Under the pieces are notes generated by a model. That model saw nothing but the letters and a program-made list of their open reading frames with translations. It did not search any database and was not told the origin of the DNA. From NCBI RefSeq assembly GCF_032362555.1, contig NC_083516.1, positions 3,931,001 through 3,995,000 on the forward strand: a stretch of 64,000 nt of DNA. The letters are read 5' to 3'. The position numbers were made by a program, and so were the translations under genes. This DNA comes from Amyelois transitella. Lineage: Eukaryota; Arthropoda; Insecta; Lepidoptera; Pyralidae. Below, piece after piece: positions 27,580-40,100 of the stretch; positions within the stretch are counted from its first letter, which is position 1, and every line of letters starts with the position of its first letter.

Positions 27580-28139
27580 TAGGAATGTGAAAAAAAATCG
27601 ATTATGGAAAAAATCGATTTTTATAATCATACAATAATTTGCACTCCGACATTACGTTTTTGTCTTCTGGCTTGTAGCCCGGAACGCGAACTGCCAAAGA
27701 ATACCATATCATATCATAGCTCCATAATATTACATTAACGCCATCTGTGCATTCTTTCTGTGCTCTTAAAACAGTTTAGATGATTAATTTAATCAAACAT
27801 TCTCTAGATGGAATTAGTCGATGAACAGTATTTTACCGCCATTCGGTTGATTTTTTATTCATTATGCGTTGCTGAAACTTCATTTTTCAAACTTGATTGT
27901 TAAAAACTTTAACTTGTGTTGATTATATAAGAACTTACTGTTTCTGTTGTTTATTTTTAATGAATAAATCTATTGATATAATGTATATGGCGTTTTAAAA
28001 ATTAGGAAAAAATCTATCAATATAATAAAATCGATTATTTTCTTAAGAAAAATCGATTATTTGTTAATCGATTTATCATACTTAAAAAATAAATCGATTA
28101 TATAAAAATCGATTTTTTTACAGCAATGTCACATCCCTA
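27580..28139. mobile_element. Putative MITE with TCGAT-rich ends
   Basis: Both ends carry AATCGAT-rich runs: 27590-27625 and 28027-28118. The termini TAGGAATGTGA and (reverse complement) TAGGGATGTGAC are inverted copies. GTGGC flanks both sides (CTTGTGGC / CTGTGGC), an imperfect 7-8 bp duplication, which together suggests a hAT-like element. No reading frame in the interior. Confidence 0.5.
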
Positions 28140-28344
28140 CTGTGGCGTAGAGATGTCGTCGCCACACCAGCAAATATTGTTTTTTTAATGTTAAGTAGCT
28201 ATGTAGCTCTGACTATGTAGTGATACTTTTGATCTGATAAGTATCAAAGATAAAATTCCAATTCAAGAAAAAGCGAATAATCTGAGGGTTTTTTTATAAC
28301 TGAATCTCAATAAAATCTGTATATAAAGACATATTATGTTTATA

Positions 28345-28490
28345 CATAATCAAGTAAAAAGCGTCGGTGGTCGAATCGGAAAGGTGCCCGGTTAAAATGC
28401 GTGATGCGCAGAAAGGCACAGGTTCTCAATGCTCGTACGGTAAGGGAAAACATTGTGAGAAAACCTGCACAGGCAACTGGATGTATAATT
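28345..28490 (+). mobile_element. tRNA-derived SINE-like copy
   Basis: A box-A-like TGGTCGAATCGG (about 28370) and a degraded box-B-like GGTTCTCAATGC (about 28431), then ACATTGTGAGAAAACCTGCA and CAGGCAACTG. The same 3' half is seen at 36410-36460 in ULK. Not a functional tRNA. Confidence 0.55.
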
Positions 28491-28665
28491 ATTACTGATC
28501 TCTTACTACTTAGTAAAATCAGTTTTTTTACATCAAAAACTTAAAGCTCCAAATGCTTCATATGTAAATTTAGAAAAAATCGAAGACGGTATAAAAAATC
28601 GATCTATTGGGCTTGAAAAATCGATTCGTCGATTAATCAAACCTCTAACTAAAGGATATTAGTTG

Positions 28666-29432
28666 CAGTGCTGCCATTTTAGCGCTTTTTTTATGAGTTT
28701 GGAGCGTTTTACAGAATTATAGCGCCTAGCGGATAATCTGGCGCTTTTTTCATTTACGTCATGACATATTAAAGAACTCTATGGCTCTATCAGCATCAGT
28801 TATTTTAAAGCCCAATAGAGTGCTTCAACATTTTATACAAGTTTTGGAGTCTTGGAGTAAGCGACATAGACAGTAGTTACTCTCCAGCAATGGCAAGCAA
28901 TAATATTAGAAAAGTGGGTGAATACCGATGACACGGTAAAATTCTGGGCTGAAGTTCAGCAGTCGAAAGATGCAGCTGGCAATTGTACATATAAAGATTA
29001 ATTCGAAGTTGCCACAAAAATAATGAAATTACCATATTCTAATGCGGATATAGAAAGAGTTTTCAGTTTAATGAATGTTGTAAAAACGAAATTAAGGAAT
29101 ACATTAAAATTAAAAAATATAAATGCTATTCTTACAATTCGTACAGGACTAACTGTCGCAGACCGCAATTGTTCGCATTATGACATTCCAGCCGATGTCT
29201 TGCGAAAGATTGGAACATCGGAAAAATATTTTAAAACTACTAATGAACCTTTACCACGCCCTAGTTCAGCAGATAGCTATTTTTTTGTTAATTTCGAAAA
29301 TAAACGTTTTACTTAAGTAATTTTTTGTTTGTTTGCTTTATTTCATTCAAGAAAAATTGTTCTTTTAGCGCGATATCTAGCGCTTTTTTACATCTTACAG
29401 CGCTCTATCGGATTTTTGGTCTGGCAGCACTG
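28666..29432 (+). mobile_element. hAT transposon deletion derivative, 767 bp, with TIRs and 8-bp target duplication
   Basis: Left terminus CAGTGCTGCCATTTTAGCGC; right terminus is its inverse (CAGTGCTGCCAGACC...), giving an 11-bp perfect TIR and GCGCT-rich subterminal repeats on both sides. Flanks are ATTAGTTG (28658-28665) and ATTAATTG (29433-29440), 7 of 8 matching. The interior keeps only the 3' end of the transposase. Confidence 0.88.
29023..29316 (+). pseudogene. hAT transposase C-terminal fragment (dimerisation domain)
   Basis: 97 codons inside the 28666-29432 element. MKLPYSNADIERVFSLMN followed by KTKLRNTLKLKNI is the conserved hAT C-terminal dimerisation motif ('LP.S.A.VER.FS......K...R..L'). 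The catalytic core and zinc finger are absent, so it cannot transpose by itself. The ATG here is internal to the ancestral protein. Confidence 0.85.
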
Positions 29433-29545
29433 ATTAATTGTTAGTATAGTATCTGTGTCCTAGCCTCGCCTTTTTTGCTGTTCGTTCAAATAATTATTTA
29501 TAGTCAGATATATTGTTTATACATATTTATGCCCTAAAAATCACA

Positions 29546-32150
29546 ATGGGAAAAGATGAAGTATCAACGAAAAAACGGCGAAAATTAAATACTACCACGT
29601 CAAGTGATATCACCAAACAAGCGCCTGTTGATGTTTATAAGGTTAGTAATTCTGGTCAATGCATTAGTCCATTTTTTGTCAGTAATTGAGTGAGTGTTCA
29701 TAATATTAACTTTACTTACTTCACAGCGTGTCGTGGAATTTGAGGAAACAGAAGCGCAGCTTCGGCCCGCCGAGAAAGATGCCACTTTATTCAAGAAGAT
29801 TTGCCAGGACATCAGACTCTTGCTTGCAGACATTGCGGATTTGAAGGCAAAGGATACAGAAGAAGTAATATATTTTTATGTTGTGTAAATATTTACAACG
29901 AGAAAGAAATTTTTTTATTTGGCGCATAAAACAACGTAACTAAACAATTGTGTATAAATTAAATTCATGTTGTGTATTTTTAGGCAAAAGAAAAAATCAC
30001 TGCCAAACGAATAGAAGCTTCACTAAATTTGGTTGCACTTAAAAAGTTAAATCGTCTTGAGAAAGTACGCACAAGGGCTGGGCGAGATACTTTGCATAAA
30101 GAAAAGCAGAGGGTAGACTCTACTCACTTGCTGCTGCAGAACTTACTGTATGAAGCAGATCATCTCAACAAAGAGGTCACCAAATGTCTTCAATTCAAGT
30201 CAAAAGATGAAGAAATCGAACTTGTGCCTGTAGAAGACTTCTATAGAGATGCTCCAGCTGAAATAGCACGTCCTGTAAGTTTATAATTGTTGTTATTATT
30301 CTGAGTTGTTTATTATTTTATGAAAGATGTTTTACCATTGTTTTTCAAACATCATCTTCATTAAATTTCAATATTTCCAGGAAATTACAAAGACTGACTT
30401 GCATCAACTTCAACTGTCAAGACTTGAATGGGAACTGCGTCAACGTCGTGAGCTAGCTGGAGCATGCAATGAGTTGGTTGCATCAAAAGAACGGGTCGCC
30501 GCAGCTATTGCGGCTGCTAGGTCCAGGCTTGAAGCCTTGGCCCCGCATCTCAAAGATGTCTTGAAATCCACAAAACCTCTGCAGGAATGTTTGGCTATGA
30601 GACTGGACGAGAAGAGGGATGAAGCAAGGGTAGCTTCCTTGTTGCCACCGCCATTGTTTTTGCTGTATGCTAACTCCAGTGCTTATTCAGATGCTCTTGG
30701 AGTTAAAACTGTGACTGTTGGTAAGCAATGTTGTTTATAATTTTACTTATTATAAATTTTTCTTATATGCTTGCTTGCATACCAAATTCTAATGGCAAAA
30801 ATAAAAATATTAAATTAATATGTAGCTTTTTATTATATGTCAACTTGTTGTACATTTTATGTGCATAAAATGATGATAAAAATGTATGTTTATGTAACTG
30901 TAAAATGTATGTTTATGTAACAAATATATCAATACTTATTTCCAGGTATCTCTGGTGATGAAGATGAAGCACGAAGATTAGATCAGCTCAGTAATATTGA
31001 CAGTGAATTAGTAGTCTCTAATGACTCAGATTCAGACCAAGATAATAATGAAGAAGAACACAGGGAAAAGAAGAAGCGCCACCATAGGTCTTCAAAAGTC
31101 TCCAAGGAAGAAAAAGCGGAAGCCAAGAAAAAGGAAGTTTTAAAGAAACATCCTCTGAGTGTACAAGTATCAGTTAAAGTTTCTGATGGAACTGGTCTGA
31201 ACCTAATTTTTTCTTATCTTATTCATCTAAAAATTGTTGTGGTGAAATTCACTGTGTTAATGCCACAACCAGTCACAGGAGTGTCAGCCGCTGATGTGCT
31301 GAGTGGGCACTGTATTCTCAATGAACTGTATCCCTCAGACACGGGAAATGATTCTCCCCATCCAGCCACTTCTTACTTATTAAATGCTGCAGGTATATCG
31401 GAAGATTTTCAGCATTTTATACCTGAAGTTGGTAAGCCTTATATTTGGGCACAAAGAATGTGTGGTCTAGATTTCATGGCTGCTATTTTGGACGATCAAA
31501 AAATTAAAAAAGTTATGCAACCCTGCCAGAGCTTAAGCGTAAGTACAGTTGAAAACTTCATTCTTACTTTAAAGAAAAGATTAAAGTCACGAGTGGAACT
31601 TATGAAGGAGTTACAAGATCTGGAATCTGGGAAAATCATACCTCCCACAGGAAACGTGCCTGTGCGATTATCAGGTTCTTTGACTCAATGGCAGTCTGTA
31701 GGTTGGCCAGAGTACAACCAGTCTCCTTCAACAGCATTTTTGATATCAGAGGGATTGGTCAATTGTAATGATATGCTCTATAGGGCTATTATTACAAGAC
31801 AATCAGCAAAACTAGTTGCATTTGTTGCACTGGCGAGCGACTACCCGAAGAAGGCCCCGTTATTTTCATTGACACTTCATTGGAATGGAACCCATCACTC
31901 GGGAATAAACGATGATATTAGGGATATTGAAAGGATTATAAACACTGACTGGGTAACAAGAGAAAAAGAAGTGCCATCCCTATCAACGCAAATGACAAAG
32001 CTGTTGACTTATCTAGATATTCTATTAGAAACAATGGGTTCTTCAGAGTTTCCTCCTGATAAGGTTATGTTCTGTTCAGTACGGGGACGTAATAGAATTA
32101 AGCCTTACCGATTCTTGAAACAAGGCAATGGAGTGTTTGTGCAGTTCTAA
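29546..32150 (+). CDS. THOC5: THO complex subunit 5 (THOC5)
   Basis: Subunit of the THO/TREX complex that couples transcription to mRNA export in the nucleus. Five exons: 29546-29641, 29727-29864, 29984-30274, 30381-30720, 30946-32150; 2070 nt, 689 residues (human 683). Seen: a basic start (KKRRKLN, likely nuclear signal), a long coiled coil through exons 2-4 (e.g. RLEWELRQRRELAGACNEL), the block ASLLPPPLFLLYANSSAYSD, an acidic/basic low-complexity region in exon 5 (DSDSDQDNNEEE, then KKKRHHR), and the conserved C-terminal half ending FCSVRGRNRIKPYRFLKQG. The downstream ATG/GTG frame inside exon 5 is not a separate gene; it is in frame with the rest. Confidence 0.95.
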
Positions 32151-34180
32151 TTTCATGAAATTGTATGAATTAAATATAAGTCAATAACTAGTATTTTGTA
32201 TTTCACTTTAACTTTTTTCATGTATATTTGCCCAGAAAGGTAGGCATACAGGCTACATCTTCCCATCATCTTGCAACAATCCCTGCTTTCTTTGATACAC
32301 ATTCCTAACTCTAATAAATGAAACTAACCATCACACTGGTTGGTGGCAAAATGCTGTTACTATGTATCAGTCGTGGAAGGAACTCTTGACATCACCTGCT
32401 GGTCTTCTCCGATTTGATCAAGGTCTTTTCGTCTAGTTGCTGACGGACAGTGTCAGAATTTGACTCTTAAATTTTAATATTTTTTATATTACCCTATTAT
32501 AATACACTGTCCGAATAATATTGTGTCCGACTCGTCAGCAACTCCCTTCGCCCGCTGCTCCAACTACATGAAAATTGCCCTATGTCCGACACGGTCGATT
32601 CAGTGGATTCAGATAATATTAGTCTGGAAGTCCTCATTGGTCCTATTACGATCATAGTTGGCGCAGAGACAGAAAAATCTTCAGAAAGATAGTTTACTAT
32701 ACTTTAGGAATTTCCAACAGAAGTGAGGCCCCGCGCAAAAGCTGGTAGTATCGGGATTTCTTTTTTACTATAATCATAATAAATTCGACTATCATAGTGA
32801 ATATACAGGGTGACTTTTAATTCAACTGCATACATTTAACTGTTAAGTATACTCATCAAAAGGATATTTAAAAACGTTAAAAGAAAAATATCGGTTCATA
32901 TTTCAGAAAGTACGAAAAAAAAATTATCAAAATCCACGATCCTAAATACGTCATATCACCCCGGCCGGCGGAAAAGCGACGCGTAAGATTCACAATTCAT
33001 TCAGCTGAGCGATCTCGACAACTCTGTACTTTACTTGATCTTGATATTAGAAAAATAATTATTTTTCAGGCATTTATTTACATGTTTAGTTTTAATTTAT
33101 TTTTGTAGTATTGGTTTAATAAAGCGTGTGACGTAGTTTTTGAGGGTTTTTTAAATGTGAAAATGATGACGTTTAATTTAAATACAAATAGGCTTACACG
33201 GCTCAGAAGCATGGGTATAGTCTATGTTTAAAAGGATGCAGTTGTTTTAAATGTCATGTCCTGTATAGTGAAAATACTTCTTGGCAATAAATAATATCCA
33301 TGATGTGATGTTACAAATAAGTATTTATTAAACAAAACAAAAATTTTATGATACAACAGTCTTTATTCTTATTTTCAGTAAAGCATTTAACATTTGAGGA
33401 AAAGTAGGGAATATGATCACAATTTGGCAAAATAAGATATGACTTGAAGAGAAAAATTACACAAAAATCATTCATACTTAATATTTTCGACGAAATACTC
33501 ATAATTTGTAGCTTAACCTAAAAATGCCATATTGTTATTGGTCGATAATGAGATCTCTATAGCATTGTGTCTATATTGAGTTACACCAAATTTGCATTTT
33601 ACATAATACACATAATTGTAATAATAAAATGTTAATTTAATAATGAGACTTATATGGAAACAATACTACATACTCTACTCTAATTTTTTTTTACTTTTTT
33701 TAAATTGGTATTTTTAAATCTAAAGTGACTTGAAAACCAGCTTTACGACATATGTTACTGAATATGATTCGCTGTAATAGCAGTTTTTTGTTATCTTTTA
33801 CTACAACAAACCTTAGAAAGATACAACCTTTTACTTCAAAGGAGATGAGAACACACAACTATTCTAAAATTTTATCAATCCAAAGCGATTTCTAATTCTT
33901 TCAACACTAAAATCTTCTAGAGGATGCTATATAATCTATAGTTACACAAACTCTTTGCAATGTACTGCTCATAAAAAAATATAATTCGCTATTGCAATCT
34001 CTGGCAATCTTCATTCTTGCTAAACAATTGTATACGGTGATTCATTGTTATCATTCACTTATACCTTTTACACATTTTTTTTATAATTATTTTGATTGTT
34101 CCTCACATTTTCTAAGAACAAAATAAAATCACTTTCCATTTGTCAAGTGTGCTTACGGCTATGACTTGTTGCTTATTGTA
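32151..34180. other. Convergent spacer: THOC5 and ULK 3' UTRs
   Basis: THOC5 (+) and ULK (-) converge here. ATTAAA at about 32168 may end THOC5. TTTATT (minus AATAAA) around 33312 and 33359 could end ULK, leaving an ULK 3' UTR of about 0.85 kb. CAGGGTGACTTTTAATTCAA at about 32806 resembles transposon ends common in insects, but I cannot find its partner. No coding sequence seen. Confidence 0.4.
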
Positions 34181-37100
34181 TTATGAGATCCCAGCCTCCA
34201 GTTTCGCGTCCAAGATCTTGCGCGGCCCCTTGAGGCAATTGAGCCGCCTTTGGACTGCATCTCGGTCTATATACAGAAGACAAAAATAAGATTAGCTCTA
34301 TAGACACATTGTTTCGGATACAAACAACACATCTCTACGCAGTATTTACCCGTATGTACATATTATTTACTTTATTAAATACTAGCTTTTACCCGAGACT
34401 TCGTCCTTATGATAGTTTGTTAGCACACTACATTTATTTCACACGTCATATAGACAATATGATATGACAGCTCACTGCATTACAATCCATCCGGAAAGTA
34501 ATTTAATCCATAGATATGCGTTGCCCTGCGGTAGAAGCCATGTCTTTTCCCAGGTTTTCAAAATATCGCCATGCCAAATATCATCTATTCAGTAGTTTGG
34601 GCGGTTAATTTTAACAGAGTAACTTTCGCATTTATAATATTAGTATGGCAGTATGAGTAGCATCATTTGAGTTAGTATTCGACAATTGCCCTGTATACAT
34701 GTTTAGTTAATAAGATAAGTAGGAAGGCCCCGGGCCGCGAGACACTGCTGTGGAGGGTGCAGGAACATGCAAAAAGAGAGTTTACATTATGTATGTGGAG
34801 CTTACACTTGGAGAGCGTGCTGCGGTGGTTGGGGTGCAGCGGCGAGCGCTGCACCAGCGAGTGCAGCAGCACCTGCGCGGACAGGTAGCGCCGCTCGCAC
34901 TCCTTCACGTCGCCGAACAACTCCTCCAGCGCCGCCTTCTGGCACTGCAATGAATAAACACTCTGAAATTTATACTACGACTACGATAAAAAATTTTAGT
35001 CTTTCAAATTTGAAATGAGGTCTGTAAGGATCGTAGCAAGTGGAAATCCAAAGTCTCTGCCTACCCCAAAGGGAAACAGGCATGATGCTATGTATGTATT
35101 ACAAATTTAATAAGTTGCACCGATGTTCCTGTGCAGAAGTCTTAATTTTCTTATGGTGCGGAAAACATTGAGCTCTTGAGCTTGTCGCGCTATTTGAACT
35201 TGCGAATTGAACTATCCGCTATTATTAGCGAGATAACAAGAGACATTTTGTTTTTGGGTTTATCTCTACTTTCACCTTTCTGAATGATGATTAGAAAATG
35301 CCGGTCAACGAATGTTCAGGTCAAAACGAAAAAAAAAACTGAAAGTTGGGATATTTCAGGAGTGCAATACATGATTTCCCATTATTTGCTTGGTTGGATC
35401 ACCAGTTTACTCTTATATATAAAATTCTCCTGTCACAATTTTCGTCCCCGTGCTCCTCCGAAACGGCTTGACCGATTCTCATAAAATTTTGTGAGCATAC
35501 CTATTGAGAAGGTGTGAGAATCGGCCACACATCTATTTTTCACACCCCTTAGTGATAAGGGTTGTCCATAAACTTATCTTAACATATTTTTTAACTAGAA
35601 ATTACTTAAAAATATTTATATGGCAAAACAACGTTTGCCGGGACAGCTAGTAGAATATAAAAGATACGCAACTCTTAGTATAAAGAAAAGAAGAAGAGGA
35701 TTTTACAGTGGCATTCTTACCAGTTCTATGGCGTGTTCGTAGAGTATCTTATCACAGACCGCGGGCGGCACGCCCGCCTCGTGGAGCCGCTTCGACTCGT
35801 TCACGATCCACTTGTACTTGCTGTTCATCATTTGGACGACTGAAAAAGAATAATATTATTAGTACAATTGAATCACTTTTGGTGTTCATCTTAACCAAGG
35901 TCAGGTACGATAAAAAAAAAACACGTTTCGAATCAGTTTTCAAGCGTGTGTAGCCAAGCGGTTTGTCGCCGCATGAGAGGTTTCCGAATCCCAAAAAAGT
36001 AGCTTTGTACAAAATAAAAAAGTGTCAGTGTCCCGACCTTGCCTGACTTGCGGCGTGGGCTGCAGCGTGCGGTTGCGGTAGGCGTCGGCCGCCACGCGCA
36101 GCCCGGCCGCCAGCGCCCGCATGGCCTGCACCAGCAGCCCGAGGCGCACGCTGTCGTTGTACCGCTCTGTAACAACAATACACTGTTTTAAACTATTCCC
36201 ATACATAATGGATATGTACGGAGTCTTATAAAAATACGGAATAACGTGGACATTGGACACTGAATCCACATTGCCGGTACAGGTTCGAACGAGTTTTCGG
36301 TTTTTTGCATCGGTAGTCATTATTTTCGAAGTCATGTTGTAATAATTCATGTAACTAATGTACATTAGTTACATGAATTATTACAACATGACTAACCGAT
36401 GCTTTACGGTGAAGAAAAAAAATCGTGAGGAAACCCGCACATTCAGGCAACTGTTAATTACCGTCCGAGGCGTCCATGAGGGCGGCGATGGGCGCGCCGC
36501 ACGACACCGCCATGTCGGAGAGCAGCTCGGCGAGCACGCGCACGAAGTTCAGCTGCGAGAACACCCTGCTGTGCTCCTCCTGCAACGCGACATATTCAAT
36601 TTTATTTATTTAAATTACTAGCTGTGCCCGCGACTTCGTCCGCGTGGAATAGTTATTTTGGGCATCATTGAAAGACGAATAATTTTCCCCGTTTTTACAT
36701 TCTCAGCGTAATGTTATATAACCAAAAATTCCTTCCGCCTTCATCGATAAATGGTCTATTCAACACAAAAAAAAAAATTTCAATTCGAACCAGTACTTCC
36801 TGAGATTAGCGCGTTCAAACAAACAAACTCTTCAGCTTTATAATATTAGCATAGATTAATATTACCACTTTAATAATACCGAAGAAGTACAGCACAGGAG
36901 TATAATTTTTGAATGGTGCGAAAATATAGCCAATCTGAGCGCGCCATTTGAACCTGTGAACTGAACTGCCCGCTATTACATTACTATTATGAGCGAGATA
37001 GCAGGAGACGTTTTGTTTATGGAATAAAAGTTTTATTAACTTTGTAATAAGGCTGTTATTTTATTTGTTTATTTAATTAAGTTTGATTCGGTGGTACAGT

Positions 37101-40100
37101 GTGCTAAGCTCTCGAATATTCCCGAGGCGACTTGCAACAATGACTTATGAGGCGACTGAACATGTTATGGCAAACATTTCCGGACAAATGGGCTGAATGA
37201 AGTAGGGACCAAAAAATCCCACATACGAAACCATATACTCATGTCATCTAGAACTTCAATTTCAAACAAAACCTAAATTCTTAAATTGAATGAGTAACTC
37301 TTTATTGCTATTAAAATTAATGGCAAAATTCATTTTTTCTGTCTCACCGCTACTTTTTATTATTTTCTTTCAACGATCCCGCATGGATAAGGATGGAATT
37401 ATTACATACTTACAGTTTGTTGAATAATTCTTTTTATAAATTACATTAATTTATACTGAACGAACTAAAATTAAACACAGGAAAACTGAAGGTGAACAAG
37501 TAAACACAAAGCGAACATACAACATATAATTATTACATCAGCAAATACGGCGAGGTAATCTTTCTTAATGTCGCCTAGTCTATAATGCGTAGGACTGATA
37601 TCACGCAACTATGACGTGGATTTGCAATCATTCGTCTCATTGTCGCTCGTTAAGTGTTCCTTGTATTGATATTTTTTATCGTCAATGTTTATGTCATAAT
37701 GACTTCATAAGTGTGCGGTTTTTTGTCGGGAACATCAATAGAATAAGAGGTTAATGGTCAAACTACGCATCTTCAATTTTTGGGTCAACGCACTCGAAAC
37801 TGGTTATATTTATATTGGTGGTTATATTTAGAAATAGGACCTTATCGAGTTTGTATTTGATAAGCCTATTATTACGTTTCATATATAATATAATAGTATG
37901 TAGATATAAAGACTGCGTTTACGTCTTCCATATATTTACGATATTTCTAGTGGGAAGAACATTTTATTTCTTAAAAAATTACACAGAAAACAGCTTGGCC
38001 CAGCTGTTATGTAAATGACTAATAACTAAACTACTCATAACTAACGAGGCGTTGTTTACATAGTTACTTTGACACGTAGAGAATATTTGTTTTTAGTGGA
38101 AGCACTTGATCGTTATGGTAAATATTATGTTGTTTCAATATACGAATCTTTTACAGATTTTAATTTTTTGTTGACATTCAACAATATAATTTTAACTCTA
38201 GGTTAACGAAACGGCTATTTTAAACTGTATTGGCATAGCATAAAAGTTTCAGGAAAAAATGAAGTGAGCGTTAAATGAGGCTTCTTACTCTTCATGGGCT
38301 GTTTTTTACATCCTGCACGATCAGGAAAGGCGTGAAGGCGGTATAATTTACATCGATATACCTAATTTGAGCGGTTGAGCCTATCGGATCGCGCCCTTTA
38401 AACCCGCAAACTGAAATGTTCTCTATAGTACTTACTACATTATGAGCGAGATAGGACGAGACTTTCGGCTTTTGCGTTTTAAGTTTAATGTACCTTCAAT
38501 AAGGTGGCGTTTTAATTTTATTGAGTTTTCATCCGGTTGTACTATTCTGCGCCGTCGAATAGTGCCAAGTCGACTTATGAATGTGGTAGTTCTGTAAGTC
38601 GTGTATGTACATACCGCAAGTATGGTCTCCTCCTGCAGGTTGGGGATGTAGACGGGCGGGTCGGCGTGGCGCGCCAGCCCGCGCAGCAGCGCCTCGGCGC
38701 GCCCGGGCGAGCCCGCGCCGCCCGCCTCGCTGCTCGCGCGCAGCGCCAGCGGCACCGGCGGCGACGTGCCTGGGGAAACATTCTCTACTGTTATCTACTG
38801 ACGACTACGCGTTGTGTTCAAAATTCTGCGAGGGTAGAAGTATACTCACCGGATCTGTGCGGGCTGGCGTTGGCCGTGGGCGAGACTTGCCATAGAGAAG
38901 GCGGCGGTGAGCTGCCAGAGTTGCTGCTGCGGCGGCGCGGAGTGCGGCCCGTGCTGAGCGGGAACGGCATCTGTTACGGGAATCACTTTGTTTATACACG
39001 GTAAACGACTTTTATGATCTGTACTCAATGTGATATATTAGATTTAAACATCGCAAAACGAAAAAGCTCTTTATTCTCCGTTGCACTGTTGCAATCAAAA
39101 GTCGCATTTAAGCCTACGCCCGAGTCGTCCTCATAACAGGTTCCATAGTACGTCCCATAAATTTTATTGGCATAATTTTGAAGACCGCATTACTTAATTT
39201 CCCTCTTAAATAGCGGGAAGACCGTGGAAGCCAAGTACTGGCAGCAACGCCAAGTACAAAATTCAGAAAGAAAACAATGACCTAAAAATTATTCGTTACC
39301 ACTCCGTATCTTTCATAATTTTTTATATTCAATATGTGAATTTCAACAAAATGCACAAAATTTTACATTATGAGACCTTACACTAGTATGGCGTCTCTAG
39401 CGGTTAAACCATACGCAGTAGCCCTTCATTAGAAAGAGACGTCGCGGTCATTTATTCATTCTAAAAATTTTATTCTGGAGTAATTTATTTCTTCCAGTTC
39501 ATTGAGAATTCTGAGGGGGAGGGCGGAGACTTATGTAGAACGACTGACTCACAGTGGGTGGTGACAGTGAGCCGATGTTGGCGGTGTTGCGGTTGGAACG
39601 GAGGACGTCGATTGGCTGCGAGCGCGGGATGTTGTTGTTAGATGCCATGTCAAGCGGATTCTGCAATATATACATATTATATATTATATGCTAAGAACCG
39701 TTATTCGAGACCTATAGAGTGAGATAGCAACACCTTCGTGCTCTTTCAACAGCCCCAAAGTGCCCCCTCCACCCACTTCCGGTCACCTATCTCGTTCTTT
39801 CGGAGTGGAGGGGGGGCCTCGCTTGCCAGTGCGCGCAGGAGCGCTGTCTCCTCACATTGGCATCGACTTTCGTCGAAGCAACACCCCATAAATAAAACAG
39901 CGTTGCTGTTCGAAAAAATAAATTAATAAATCAATAAGTTGTTATTGTGTATGTCTGCGGAAGACTTACAACACTGCCTACAAAAGGCATCGCCTGCGGA
40001 AGGCAATTCCCTAAAGTTTCCTACAGAAGGAATTTTTATGATGAATAAGTCACCAGATAAGGACGAACGGAATCGGCGGGAGCGGTCCACAAGTTCCAGC

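Noticed and set aside
31239-32150. Separate 303-codon gene
   Set aside because: In frame with THOC5 exon 5 and starts at a non-ATG codon; it is the C-terminal part of THOC5.
38435-39004. GC-rich frames on both strands (up to 155 codons)
   Set aside because: Shadows of the ULK exons 38615-38769 and 38850-38970.
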